Source: Paractinoplanes bogorensis
GTDB lineage: Bacteria > Actinomycetota > Actinomycetes > Mycobacteriales > Micromonosporaceae
Direction: 5' to 3'
Assembly (NCBI RefSeq): GCF_018829635.1
Contig: NZ_JAHKKG010000022.1
Coordinates: forward strand, 1-64,000
Length of the DNA stretch: 64,000 bases
Numbering within the stretch: position 1 is the stretch's first letter; every line of letters begins with the position of its first letter. Of this stretch, positions 33,055 to 41,296 are shown piece after piece. Below the pieces are notes generated by a model. It ran no database searches, had not been told where the DNA came from, and saw nothing but the letters and a program-made list of their open reading frames with translations. The position numbers were made by a program, and so were the translations under genes.

Positions 33055-33092
33055 GTAACACGACGGAAACAATAGGGATACGCCTGGGCAAC
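33055..33092 (+). promoter_or_regulatory. GlnR-type operator upstream of glnA, four half-sites
   Basis: Four 5-base half-sites occur in register with exact 6-base spacers: GTAAC (33055-33059), GAAAC (33066-33070), GATAC (33077-33081) and GCAAC (33088-33092). This matches the actinomycete GlnR consensus GTnAC-n6-GaAAC repeated on one helical face. It lies about 85 bases before the glnA start, where GlnR activates glutamine synthetase under nitrogen limitation in streptomycetes. Assignment is by consensus; binding has not been shown here. Confidence 0.82.
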
Positions 33093-33177
33093 TCCCGCCC
33101 CATAGCGTCGCGACCAGCCTAGCCATGCGGCGGAACCACGCCGCCCCGGTATTGAAATCCTGTGCCAGGAGGACGTG

Positions 33178-34602
33178 TTGTTCGCCAATCCCGAGGAACT
33201 CCTGCGATACCTCAAGGACGAGGACGTCAGGTTCGTAGACGTACGGTTCTGTGACCTGCCCGGCGTGATGCAGCACTTCAACATGCCGGTCGAGTCGTTC
33301 GACGACAGTGTCGTCACGGACGGTCTCGCCTTCGACGGGTCCTCGATCCGCGGGTTCCAGGCCATCCACGAGTCCGACATGATGCTTCTGCCGGACGTCA
33401 CCACGGCCTTCATCGACCCGTTCCGGATCCAGAAGACGCTGGCGCTGAACTTCTTCATCCACGACCCGTTCACCCGCGAGGCCTACTCGCGTGACCCGCG
33501 GAACGTGGCCAAGAAGGCCGAGACCTACCTGGCGTCGAGCGGCATCGCCGACACCGCGTACTTCGGTGCCGAGGCCGAGTTCTACATCTTCGACTCGATC
33601 CGCCACTCCACGTCGGCCAACGAGGCGTTCTACCACATCGACTCGATCGAGGGCGCCTGGAACTCCGGCAAGGAGGAGGAGGGCGGCAACCGCGGTTACA
33701 AGACCGCGTACAAGGGCGGTTACTTCCCCGTCGCGCCGCTCGACCACTACAGCGACCTGCGTGACGCGATGGTGCAGCGCCTGCTCGGCGTCGGTTTCAC
33801 CGTCGAGCGCTCGCACCACGAGGTCGGCACCGCCGGTCAGGCCGAGATCAACTACAAGTTCTCGACCCTGCTGCACGCCGGCGACCAGATGCAGATGTTC
33901 AAGTACATCATCAAGAACACTGCCTGGGAGCACGGCAAGACCGCCACGTTCATGCCGAAGCCGCTCTTCGGCGACAACGGCTCGGGTATGCACACCCACC
34001 AGAGCCTGTGGCTGAACGGCGAGCCGCTGTTCTACGACGAGACCGGCTACGCGGGTCTGTCCGACACGGCCCGCTGGTACATCGGCGGCCTGCTGCACCA
34101 CGCGCCCAGCCTGCTGGCGTTCACCAACCCGACCGTCAACTCGTACCGGCGCCTGGTGCCCGGCTACGAGGCCCCGGTCAACCTGGTCTACTCGCAGCGC
34201 AACCGCTCGGCCTGCACCCGCATCCCGGTGACGGGCAGCAACCCGAAGGCCAAGCGCGTCGAGTTCCGCGTGCCCGACCCGTCGTCGAACCCGTACCTGG
34301 CGTTCTCGGCCCAGATGATGGCCGGCCTGGACGGCATCAAGAACAAGATCGAGCCGCCGGCGCCGATCGACAAGGACCTGTACGACCTGCCGCCGGAGGA
34401 GTGGGGCAGCGTCAAGCAGGTGCCGGGTTCGCTCGACGCGGTGCTGAACAGCCTCGAGGCCGACCACGAGTTCCTGACCGCCGGTGGCGTCTTCACCGAC
34501 GACCTGATCTCGACGTGGATCGACTGGAAGCGGACCAACGAGATCGACCCGGTCCGCCTGCGCCCGACCCCGCACGAGTTCGAGATGTACTACAACGTCT
34601 GA
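33178..34602 (+). CDS. glnA: Glutamine synthetase type I
   Basis: The main ammonia-assimilating enzyme: ATP-dependent amidation of glutamate in a dodecamer. At about 474 residues it has the expected landmarks: FDGSSIRGFQAIHESDM, the metal site GAEAEFYIFD, EVGTAGQAEINYKFSTL, the substrate loop FGDNGSGMHTHQSLW, and the ATP-binding VPVTGSNPKAKRVEFRVPD-like segment (IPVTGSNPKAKRVEFR). The adenylylation loop with its Tyr reads KDLYDLPPEE, so GlnE control is expected. TTG 33178 is chosen because AGGAGGA sits four bases before it and homologues begin M-F; GTG 33175 is only a base or two from the ribosome site. A four-half-site GlnR operator lies upstream and a strong terminator follows. Confidence 0.98.
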   Translation: MFANPEELLRYLKDEDVRFVDVRFCDLPGVMQHFNMPVESFDDSVVTDGLAFDGSSIRGFQAIHESDMMLLPDVTTAFIDPFRIQKTLALNFFIHDPFTREAYSRDPRNVAKKAETYLASSGIADTAYFGAEAEFYIFDSIRHSTSANEAFYHIDSIEGAWNSGKEEEGGNRGYKTAYKGGYFPVAPLDHYSDLRDAMVQRLLGVGFTVERSHHEVGTAGQAEINYKFSTLLHAGDQMQMFKYIIKNTAWEHGKTATFMPKPLFGDNGSGMHTHQSLWLNGEPLFYDETGYAGLSDTARWYIGGLLHHAPSLLAFTNPTVNSYRRLVPGYEAPVNLVYSQRNRSACTRIPVTGSNPKAKRVEFRVPDPSSNPYLAFSAQMMAGLDGIKNKIEPPAPIDKDLYDLPPEEWGSVKQVPGSLDAVLNSLEADHEFLTAGGVFTDDLISTWIDWKRTNEIDPVRLRPTPHEFEMYYNV

Positions 34603-34615
34603 CCTGTTCCACGGG

Positions 34616-34651
34616 CGGCGGTCACTCCGGCTTCGGCCGGGGTGGCCGCCG
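34616..34651 (+). terminator. glnA terminator hairpin with TTCG tetraloop
   Basis: A 16-bp stem (34616-34631 with 34636-34651, two G-T pairs) closed by a C(TTCG)G tetraloop begins 13 bases after the glnA stop and is followed by a T-enriched stretch (TTCCTCGTT). Extra-stable UUCG loops are typical of strong intrinsic terminators. Confidence 0.88.
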
Positions 34652-34735
34652 TTCCTCGTTCGGGTGGGTCTTTGGGGGTTCTTTGGCGGGGCTCTTCACT
34701 CTGTCTGCACAGGTCAGACAAGGAGAAGACAGAAG

Positions 34736-35350
34736 ATGCTCAGCGCTCGACGAACCGCCTCGACCCTGATGGCCGCGTTGGTGTTCGCCGGCCTCGCCGC
34801 CTGTAGCAACACCGCGGAAGCGGAAGGACCCGGCCCGATCTATGACACCGGCCCGCCCGGAAGCGAGATCTCCGACGAGGTGTACAACGCCCTCGGCCCG
34901 CTGCTGGTCATGAAGTTCGACATCACCGGGGCGGCCACCGTGAAGGGCACGACCACCGCGACCGCGCCCTCGGGTGGGCGGGGGCCGCTGGCGACCTGCT
35001 CGGAGTATGCGGGCGGTACGGCCGACAACGAGTACATCATGGCCGGCGAGCTCGACGAGTCGGTCGGTGACGTCGGGGTCAGCATGGAGTTGCGGATCGC
35101 GAACTACGCGGGGCCCGGCACCTACCCGAAGAGCCAGCTCGTCGCGGCGGAGGGTCGTCGCCCGAGCATCTGGATCGAAGATGACAACTACGACATCTCG
35201 CGCGACAGCACCACGGGACAGGTGACCACCGACGGCAAGGGTGGCGGCAAGTGGACCTTCACGAACCTGGCCAGTACCCGCGGCGGCGACACCATCACCG
35301 GGACGGTCTCGTGGACCTGCGAGAAGCGTAAGCCCCGCAAAACAAGTTGA
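34736..35350 (+). CDS. Predicted lipoprotein of unknown function
   Basis: A 204-residue exported protein. The N-terminus MLSARRTASTLMAALVFAGLAACSN is a lipoprotein signal with lipobox LAAC. The mature part is acidic with beta-strand character (MELRIANYAGPGTYPKSQLVAA; GGGKWTFTNLASTRGGDTITGTVSWTC) and a single C-terminal Cys. The pattern of a 'G-x-Y-...-L...GTV-x-W-x-C' sandwich recalls small surface lipoproteins of actinomycetes, but I do not recognise the family. ATG 34736 has AGGAGA 10 bases upstream. It stands alone after the glnA terminator. Confidence 0.75.
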   Translation: MLSARRTASTLMAALVFAGLAACSNTAEAEGPGPIYDTGPPGSEISDEVYNALGPLLVMKFDITGAATVKGTTTATAPSGGRGPLATCSEYAGGTADNEYIMAGELDESVGDVGVSMELRIANYAGPGTYPKSQLVAAEGRRPSIWIEDDNYDISRDSTTGQVTTDGKGGGKWTFTNLASTRGGDTITGTVSWTCEKRKPRKTS

Positions 35351-35372
35351 CCGTGATCGTTACGCTGAGGCC

Positions 35373-35561
35373 ATGTTGGACTGGTTCCGGCGCTGGCGGA
35401 AGCCGCGCGAGCTGACCAAAGAGGAGCGTCTCCGGCGGGCCCGGCGGCTCAGCACGCAGGTCTCGCGGGAGAGCCGGAGCCGGCTGGGCAAGCGCAAGAG
35501 CCTCGACCGCAGTGGTGGCGAGGACTATCACGCCACCGACGCGGCGTCTCAGAACGACTGA
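35373..35561 (+). CDS. Small basic hypothetical protein
   Basis: A 62-residue very basic protein (MLDWFRRWRKPRELTKEERLRRARRLSTQVSRESRSRLGKRKS then an acidic tail). It looks like a short amphipathic helix with possible nucleic-acid or membrane-surface binding. The ATG is 23 bases after the lipoprotein gene stop, so it may be co-transcribed. It is convergent with the exported-protein gene at 35565, only three bases apart. Function unknown. Confidence 0.55.
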   Translation: MLDWFRRWRKPRELTKEERLRRARRLSTQVSRESRSRLGKRKSLDRSGGEDYHATDAASQND

Positions 35562-35564
35562 CGC

Positions 35565-36548
35565 TCAGACGGGCTCGCGGATCGCCTTGATCACGCGGGT
35601 CAGCAGGATGGCGCCGCCGCCGATCAGGACCAGGCCGAAGGCGATCGCGATGATGCTGCCCATGCTCATGCCCTTCTTGGTGGTGGCGGGCGCGGGCGCT
35701 GCCGTAGTGGTGGGGGCCGCGTAGACCAGGCCGGGCGCGTCCGTCGTCGCCGCCGCCGTCGCGGGCACTGACGCGAGGCCGGGGACGGAAGGCGGCAGTG
35801 GTGCCGCCAGCTGGGTGGTCGGGACCGCGGAAGCTGGGGGAGTGGTGACGGTGGTGCAGCCGATGGCGGGCGGGCGCCAGGTTCCCACGTACGACGTGAA
35901 CGCGCTGTCGCGGATCGTCAGGGAACCGCCCTTCACGCCGTCGACCGTGGTCGAACGGCCGGGGGCCAGGCGCAGCAGTCGTCCGGCGACCAGGAACGCG
36001 GCGCTGACGTTGGCGTTCGCGGCGTTCGAGAGGGTGGCCGTGTACGAGCCGTCGCAAGCGCTCGTGAAGGCGACCTTGGGGGCGGGCGTGCAGTCGGACG
36101 AGCCGCCCCGGTAGTGGGCGGGCGGGCCGGCCGAGCGGCTGCCGGCGGCGCCCAGGGTGCGGGAGCCGTACGGGTTGTCGGAGCTGGTCGCCTCGTCGAC
36201 CAGCTCACTGCCGAACACGGCGTCGACCTGGGCGTAGCACGGTGGCACCACGACGTCGAGGGTCACGCTGCGGGTGGTCGAGGTGATCGTCGCCCGGTCG
36301 GTCGAGTAGACGAACTGGCCCGCGTTCGCCGTGCCCGCCGTGTAGGCGATGAGCGCGAAAGACTGCTTTTGTCCGTCGCACAACGGGCGTACGGGGGAAA
36401 TGGTGGTTTGACCGGAATTGCCGTCGAAGGTGTGGCGGTAGGTCGCGGAGTCGGCGGCGCTGCAGGGCGCGGCGGCGAAGGCAGGGGCGGCGGGCGCGAT
36501 GATCAGGCCGGCGGTCGCAATGGCGAGCAGGAGCAAGGATGGGCGCAC
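35565..36548 (-). CDS. Secreted cell-surface protein with C-terminal membrane anchor
   Basis: A 327-residue exported protein. A Sec signal peptide (MRPSLLLLAIATAGLIIAPAAPAFAA) is followed by two beta-rich segments with paired cysteines, a Pro/Thr/Ala-rich stalk (about residues 225-285) and a C-terminal transmembrane helix (SIIAIAFGLVLIGGGAILL) with a short basic tail, so it is displayed on the cell surface. I see no enzymatic motif and no LPXTG signal. Start is GTG with GGGAGG eight bases upstream. It follows lipA on the same strand but is separated from it by a terminator hairpin. Confidence 0.78.
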   Translation of the reverse strand: MRPSLLLLAIATAGLIIAPAAPAFAAAPCSAADSATYRHTFDGNSGQTTISPVRPLCDGQKQSFALIAYTAGTANAGQFVYSTDRATITSTTRSVTLDVVVPPCYAQVDAVFGSELVDEATSSDNPYGSRTLGAAGSRSAGPPAHYRGGSSDCTPAPKVAFTSACDGSYTATLSNAANANVSAAFLVAGRLLRLAPGRSTTVDGVKGGSLTIRDSAFTSYVGTWRPPAIGCTTVTTPPASAVPTTQLAAPLPPSVPGLASVPATAAATTDAPGLVYAAPTTTAAPAPATTKKGMSMGSIIAIAFGLVLIGGGAILLTRVIKAIREPV

Positions 36549-36706
36549 CTGTGGACCTCCCGCCGTCGGTTCGACTCCCTAATTCCCCAATCGGCGCAAA
36601 TATCCGACTTGCTTAGCGCGGAGCTGGCGGACGGAGGCAGCGAGCGAAAGCGGCGGGCGGGCCCGAGCGAAGGCAACGAGCGAAGGCAGCGGGCGGAAAG
36701 ACAAAC

Positions 36707-36734
36707 AGCCCCGGTCCGCAACGGGACCGGGGCT
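36707..36734 (-). terminator. lipA terminator hairpin
   Basis: A perfect 11-bp stem, AGCCCCGGTCC (36707-36717) with GGACCGGGGCT (36724-36734), and a 6-base loop lie 15 bases beyond the lipA stop on the minus strand, followed by TGTTTGTCTTT, a moderately T-rich run. It separates lipA from the exported-protein gene. Confidence 0.85.
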
Positions 36735-36748
36735 GAAGGAGGACGACG

Positions 36749-37672
36749 TCAGTTACGCGCCTCGAGCGCCTGCTTGTAGAGGCGACCCGCCCGGTAGGAC
36801 GACCGCACCAGCGGCCCGCTCATCACGCCGGCGAAACCGATCTGCTCGGCCTCTTCGCGCAGCTCGACGAACTCTTCGGGCTTGACCCAGCGCTCGACCG
36901 GGTGGTGCCGCGGGGTCGGGCGCAGGTACTGCGTGATGGTGATCAGCTCGCAGCCCGCGTTGTGCAGGTCGCGCAGCGCCTGGGAGATCTCGGCGCGCTC
37001 CTCGCCCATGCCCAGGATCAGGTTGCTCTTGGTCACCAGGTCGGCCGCGCGGGCCTGGGTGATCACGTCGAGCGAGCGCTCGTAACGGAAGCCGGGCCGG
37101 ATGCGCTTGAAGATGCGCGGCACGGTCTCGACGTTGTGCGCCAGCACCTCGGGGGTCGCCCCGAACACCTCGGCCAGCTGGTCGGGGTCGGCGTTGAAGT
37201 CGGGGATCAGCAGCTCGACGCCGCAGTCGGGCTGCAGCTTGTGGATCTGGCGGACGGTCTCGGCGTAGAGCCAGGCGCCGCCGTCGGGCAGATCGTCGCG
37301 GGCGACGCCGGTGACGGTCGCGTATTTCAGGCCCATCGTGGCGACGGACTCGGCCACGCGGCGGGGCTCGTCGGCGTCGAACTCGGCCGGCTTGCCGGTG
37401 TCGATCTGGCAGAAGTCACAGCGCCGGGTGCACTGGTCGCCGCCGATCAGGAAGGTGGCCTCGCGGTCTTCCCAGCACTCGTAGATGTTGGGACACCCGG
37501 CCTCCTGGCAGACCGTGTGCAGGCCTTCCTTCTGCACCAGCCCGCGCATCTGGGTGTATTCCGGGCCCATCTTGGCTTTGACCTTGATCCACGGAGGTTT
37601 CCGCTCGATCGGAGTTTCGGCGTTGCGCGCTTCGATGCGCAGCATGCGGCGGCCCTCGGGAGCAATAGTCAC
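36749..37672 (-). CDS. lipA: Lipoyl synthase
   Basis: A radical-SAM enzyme inserting two sulphurs into octanoyl groups on lipoyl domains. The 307-residue protein has both iron-sulphur signatures: the auxiliary-cluster cysteines C55/C60/C66 in CQEAGCPNIYEC and the radical-SAM CxxxCxxC at C81/C85/C88 (CTRRCDFC). The C-terminal RSSYRAG serine motif is present. GTG 37672 is chosen because family conservation begins here; the open frame upstream is not conserved. It acts after LipB (encoded at 40.6 kb) on SucB and GcvH. Unlike in many actinobacteria, lipA and lipB are not adjacent: a T-box/aspS2 unit and a membrane protein gene lie between them. Confidence 0.97.
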   Translation of the reverse strand: MTIAPEGRRMLRIEARNAETPIERKPPWIKVKAKMGPEYTQMRGLVQKEGLHTVCQEAGCPNIYECWEDREATFLIGGDQCTRRCDFCQIDTGKPAEFDADEPRRVAESVATMGLKYATVTGVARDDLPDGGAWLYAETVRQIHKLQPDCGVELLIPDFNADPDQLAEVFGATPEVLAHNVETVPRIFKRIRPGFRYERSLDVITQARAADLVTKSNLILGMGEERAEISQALRDLHNAGCELITITQYLRPTPRHHPVERWVKPEEFVELREEAEQIGFAGVMSGPLVRSSYRAGRLYKQALEARN

Positions 37673-37810
37673 AGGGTCGAGGTTACGCCTGAATAGGTCT
37701 CTGCCTAGACAGGGGCGACGAGGCTCACGTGGCGGTCTGTGTGACCGCCGCCACATGAAACGTGTTAAATCGCTTTCGCCCGTTCGTTGCCCGTTGTTAA
37801 TCTCGCCGGA

Positions 37811-38026
37811 CGGTAATGAGGGAACCGAGTAGCGCCCTGGGGGAGCCGGTCGAGAGAGCCACCGAGAGCTGTGAAGGTGGCCCGTGCGCCGGGGCGTGAA
37901 GACACTCCTGAACCGCAGCACGACAAGAGGCGCCCGCCGACAAAACGGGCGCGAAGGTGTGGTGGTACCGCGAGGATCCCGCTCGCCCACGCCTCCCTGG
38001 GGCCGCGTTGCTGCTCACCAAGGAGG
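37811..38026 (+). promoter_or_regulatory. T-box riboswitch, translational type, GAC (Asp) specifier
   Basis: A leader RNA that reads tRNA charging. Stem I closes with CGGT (37811-37814)/ACCG (37912-37915). A loop E motif pairs AGTA (37828-37831) opposite GAA (37898-37900), immediately followed by the specifier GAC (37901-37903), an aspartate codon. The distal part has AGAGAGCC and the GCTGTGAA loop. Stem III is CGCCCG/CGGGCG (37931-37936/37946-37951). The antisequestor is GGTGTGG/CCACGCC (37956-37962/37987-37993) with the 7-base bulge TGGTACC and inner helix GCGAG/CTCGC. The competing sequestor pairs CCTCCCTGG (37992-38000) with CCAAGGAGG (38018-38026), burying the ribosome site of aspS2. Confidence 0.92.
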
Positions 38027-38034
38027 TTCACGCC

Positions 38035-39285
38035 ATGCAACGCATCCTCTCTTCCCAGCTCACGGCGCACGTCCACGAGACTGTGACGATCGCCGGCTGG
38101 ATCCACCGCCGACGCCTGCTCAAGTCGGTGGCCTTCCTCATCGTCCGCGACGCCGAGGGACTCAGTCAGGTCGTCGTCGCCGTGCCCGAGACCCGCGCAC
38201 AGCTCGAGGAGCCCACGTTCGTCGAGGAGAGCGTCGTCGAGGTGACGGCCACGGTGACCCCGAACGAGCAGGCGCCGGGCGGCGTCGAGCTCACCGCGCC
38301 CAAGATCCGGGTGCTCGCCACGGCCGCGGCTCTGCCTTTCGAACTGCACCGGCCGGCGATCGGGGCCACGCTGCCGACCCAGCTCGACCACGCCGCCCTG
38401 GCCCTGCGGCACCCGGCCCGGCGAGAGGCCCTGCGGATCTCGGCGGCGGTCGTGGCCGGCTTCCGGGCCGGGCTGACCGAGCAGCGGTTCGTCGAGATCC
38501 AGACGCCCAAGATCGTCGCATCGGCCACCGAGTCCGGCGCGAACGTGTTCACACTGGACTACTTCGGTCGGCCGGCCTATCTCGCGCAGTCGCCGCAGTT
38601 CTACAAGCAGCTCATGGTCGGCGTCTTCGAACGGGTCTTCGAGGTCGGACCGGTGTTCCGCGCCGAGCCCAGCGACACCGCGCGGCACCTGGCCCAGTAC
38701 ACGTCGCTCGACGCCGAGATGGGATTCGTCTCCGACCACCGCGACGTGATGGCCGCGCTGACCCGCACCCTCGCCGCGATGACGGCCTTCCTCGACCGGC
38801 CGATCGTGCCGTCGGAGATCCCCGCCGTCCACTTCACCGAGGCGCTGCGGATCGCCGGCGCTCCGGCCGACGAGCCCGACCTGGCCCCGGCTCACGAGCG
38901 TGCGCTGGGCGAATGGGCGCGGCGCGAGCACGGTTCGGACTTCGTCTACGTGACGGGTTATCCGATGCGCAAACGGCCCTTCTACACCCATCCCGACCCG
39001 GCCCGTCCCGAGTATTCCAACGGTTTCGACCTGCTCTTCCGCGGCCTCGAAATCGTGACGGGCGGGCAGCGCCTCCACCGGTACGAGGACTATGTGGAGG
39101 CTCTGGCCCGGGCCGGGGAGCCGCTGGAACCGTACGCGGGATATCTGGACGGTTTCCGCTACGGCATGCCCCCGCACGGCGGTTGGGCGATCGGCCTGGA
39201 ACGCTTCGTGGCCCGCCTGACCGAGACCGCCAACGTGCGCGAGGTGACCGCCTTTCCGCGCGACCTCCACCGAGTGATCCCGTAA
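38035..39285 (+). CDS. aspS2: Archaeal-type aspartyl-tRNA synthetase (aspartate--tRNA(Asp/Asn) ligase)
   Basis: A class IIb aminoacyl-tRNA synthetase of 416 residues. An N-terminal OB-fold anticodon domain (VTIAGWIHRRRLLKSVAFLIVRD) is followed by a catalytic domain with motif 2 FRAEPSDTARHLAQYTSLDAEMGF and motif 3 GGWAIGLERFVARL. It lacks the bacterial GAD insertion, so it is the short archaeal-type AspRS, often non-discriminating and able to charge tRNA(Asn) with Asp for amidation by GatCAB. Motif 2 looks more AspRS- than AsnRS-like. ATG 38035 follows AAGGAGG. Expression is controlled by the T-box just upstream, whose Asp specifier agrees with the enzyme call. A second, housekeeping AspRS is expected elsewhere. 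Confidence 0.88.
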   Translation: MQRILSSQLTAHVHETVTIAGWIHRRRLLKSVAFLIVRDAEGLSQVVVAVPETRAQLEEPTFVEESVVEVTATVTPNEQAPGGVELTAPKIRVLATAAALPFELHRPAIGATLPTQLDHAALALRHPARREALRISAAVVAGFRAGLTEQRFVEIQTPKIVASATESGANVFTLDYFGRPAYLAQSPQFYKQLMVGVFERVFEVGPVFRAEPSDTARHLAQYTSLDAEMGFVSDHRDVMAALTRTLAAMTAFLDRPIVPSEIPAVHFTEALRIAGAPADEPDLAPAHERALGEWARREHGSDFVYVTGYPMRKRPFYTHPDPARPEYSNGFDLLFRGLEIVTGGQRLHRYEDYVEALARAGEPLEPYAGYLDGFRYGMPPHGGWAIGLERFVARLTETANVREVTAFPRDLHRVIP

Positions 39286-39316
39286 TCGGCCCCGGGCCGG
39301 GCGTAAAGTCCCGTCC

Positions 39317-40474
39317 GTGCTGATCGACCTCGACGTCGCGCCGCCGAGCCGGGAACCGGTCCGGGCGGTCAGGTCGGCCGGATACGCCGTGGTCGCCCTC
39401 CTGGTGCTGGCTCTGCTGGTGCTGGGCGGGTCGGCCGCGCCGGCCCGCGGGTCGGGGCTCGTGCAGGTGCTCAAGGCCGACGGCCAGGGGCTGTCGGCGA
39501 GCCTGCTCACCACCGAGTCGGTCTATGTCGCCCGGTCGGACGGGCTGGTCGAGGCCACGCCCCTGTGCCCGGGGTGCCCGGCGTGGAGCACGCAGACCAC
39601 CGCCGGGCAGCGGCTCCAGCCCGGCGGCGACGGCACGCTCGTCCTCGACGCCAACGAGACCGGGGTGGCCACCTTTCTCGACGCGCGCACCGGGGCCGTG
39701 CTGTGGAGTCAGAACGGTTTCCCGGTGGTGCACCTCATCGGCGGACGGGTGGCCGACTGGCATCCGGACGACGGCGCGCTGCGGTTGCGCGATCCGCGGA
39801 CCGGGCGGCTGTTCTGGAAGCGGCCGGCCGAGGCGTTCGTCGGCGACGAGAACCGCATCGTGCTCATCAACGACGCGAGAGCGGCCGTCTACGCCGCCGG
39901 CGACGGGCGTGAGATCACCGGGCCACGCGGTCTCGACGTACCGGGGAATCCGGATTTCGCGGCCCCGGGCTGGTCGGCACTGATGGTGGGGGAGAGGCTG
40001 ATCGTGTTCGGCGGCGGCCATGTCGCGGCCTTCCGCGCCGATGGGCTGGTGCGGGAGTGGCTGATTTCCCTTTCCCCGTACGCGGTGGCGGGGTGCGGCA
40101 TCGGCCTGCTGTGCACGGTCGGCGTGCAGGGAGTGACCGTGCTCGACCTGGCCACCGGGCGGACGCGCTGGACCGGGCCGCAATGGCAGGTGGTGACCGA
40201 GGACGGAATGCTCACCGACGAGGCCGGCCGGTCCGCGCGCGTCGACCTCGCCACCGGCCGCATCGAGCACGACTTCGGACGTGGCCGGCCGGCCGACGGG
40301 CTGGTCCTCTATCCCGAAGGCGACCGGACGACGCTGGTCGGGGCCGCGGACGGCCGGGTGCGCGGCGTCATCCCGCGGGTTACGCCGGACGCCTGCTCAA
40401 GGGCCGGCGACCTGTTCGCCTGCCTGCGCTACGACTCGACCGTGACGGTGTGGCGGCTGGGCCGCCCCGGATAG
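39317..40474 (+). CDS. Membrane-anchored PQQ-like beta-propeller protein
   Basis: A 385-residue protein with one N-terminal transmembrane helix (GYAVVALLVLALLVLGG, residues about 22-40) and an extracytoplasmic domain of PQQ-like propeller blades (FLDARTGAVLWSQNGFPVVHL; LRDPRTGRLFWKRPAEAFV; VLDLATGRTRWTGPQWQVV; DLATGRIEHDFG). Such repeats serve as ligand or protein scaffolds; no active-site residues are evident. The GTG start is 31 bases after aspS2. It carries a TTTCCCCGTACG motif site at 40071. Function unknown. Confidence 0.8.
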   Translation: MLIDLDVAPPSREPVRAVRSAGYAVVALLVLALLVLGGSAAPARGSGLVQVLKADGQGLSASLLTTESVYVARSDGLVEATPLCPGCPAWSTQTTAGQRLQPGGDGTLVLDANETGVATFLDARTGAVLWSQNGFPVVHLIGGRVADWHPDDGALRLRDPRTGRLFWKRPAEAFVGDENRIVLINDARAAVYAAGDGREITGPRGLDVPGNPDFAAPGWSALMVGERLIVFGGGHVAAFRADGLVREWLISLSPYAVAGCGIGLLCTVGVQGVTVLDLATGRTRWTGPQWQVVTEDGMLTDEAGRSARVDLATGRIEHDFGRGRPADGLVLYPEGDRTTLVGAADGRVRGVIPRVTPDACSRAGDLFACLRYDSTVTVWRLGRPG

Positions 40475-40639
40475 CTACGACAGAACAGCGATGGTCATGC
40501 CGATGACGATCACGGCCGGGATGATCGTGGTGGTGACCAGGATGACCCAGGCGATCGGATGGCCGAAGTTGAGCGCCACCCCACCGCCCCGCTTGGGCAC
40601 GAAGACCCGCTTGTCCTGCGGATCGCGATAGAGCGCCAT
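40475..40639 (-). CDS. 54-residue DUF5808-like membrane protein
   Basis: A small protein, MALYRDPQDKRVFVPKRGGG followed by VALNFGHPIAWVILVTTTIIPAVIVIGMTIAVLS. The FVPKRxGxG...LNFGxPxAW pattern is that of the DUF5808 family, and the C-terminal half is a single transmembrane helix. Its ATG overlaps the stop of lipB by one base (TGATG), so it is the last gene of the SDR-glycosyltransferase-lipB operon. Function unknown. Confidence 0.82.
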   Translation of the reverse strand: MALYRDPQDKRVFVPKRGGGVALNFGHPIAWVILVTTTIIPAVIVIGMTIAVLS

Positions 40640-41283
40640 CAGAGCAGGGTAGTGAGGTGCTTCTCGACCACCGGCAGCACCTCGGCCACGGTCACGTCAC
40701 GGCCCAGTTCGGCGCTCAGCGACGTCACGCCGGCGTCGCGGATGCCGCACGGGGTGAAGCGGTCGAAGTTGGCCAGGTCGCAGTTCGCGTTGATGGCGAA
40801 GCCGTGCTGGGTCACGCCGCGGGCGACCCGGATGCCGATCGCGGCGATCTTGCGGTCGGGGCCGCGCTCGTCGGCCAGGACCCAGGCGCCGCTGCGACCC
40901 TTGATGTCGGAGCGGGCCGCAGTGACCCCGAACTCGGCGCACACTTCGATCAACATTTCTTCCGTACGGCGTACGTAAGCCACCACGTCGATCGGGTCGG
41001 GCAGCCGGAGGATCGGGTAGCCGACCAGCTGGCCCGGGCCGTGCCAGGTGATCTTGCCGCCGCGGTCGACGTCGACCACCGGGGTGCCGTCGAGCGGCAG
41101 GTCGGCCGGCTCGGTGCGCTTGCCCGCGGTGAGCACGCTCGGGTGCTCGAGCAGCAGGACCGTGTCGGGCCGGGTGCCGTCCACCACGGCGTCGTGCAGG
41201 CGCCGCTGCTCGTCCCAGGCCTCGCGATAGTCGACCAGGCCGGGCCGCAGGACAGTGAGCGTGGAAGTTGTCACGCGCTCCAC
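40639..41283 (-). CDS. lipB: Octanoyl-(acyl carrier protein):protein octanoyltransferase
   Basis: LipB moves the octanoyl group from acyl carrier protein to lipoyl domains, the first step of lipoate synthesis. The 214-residue protein shows the family motifs RGGKITWHGPGQLVGYPIL, GRSGAWV...RKIAAIGIRVARGVTQHGFAINANCDL (with the catalytic Lys) and FTPCGI (with the catalytic Cys). GTG 41283 or GTG 41274 could be the start. It lies 13 bases after the large membrane glycosyltransferase-like gene and is coupled to a 54-residue gene downstream. Confidence 0.96.
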   Translation of the reverse strand: MERVTTSTLTVLRPGLVDYREAWDEQRRLHDAVVDGTRPDTVLLLEHPSVLTAGKRTEPADLPLDGTPVVDVDRGGKITWHGPGQLVGYPILRLPDPIDVVAYVRRTEEMLIEVCAEFGVTAARSDIKGRSGAWVLADERGPDRKIAAIGIRVARGVTQHGFAINANCDLANFDRFTPCGIRDAGVTSLSAELGRDVTVAEVLPVVEKHLTTLL

Positions 41284-41296
41284 GGTAGCCCCATTC

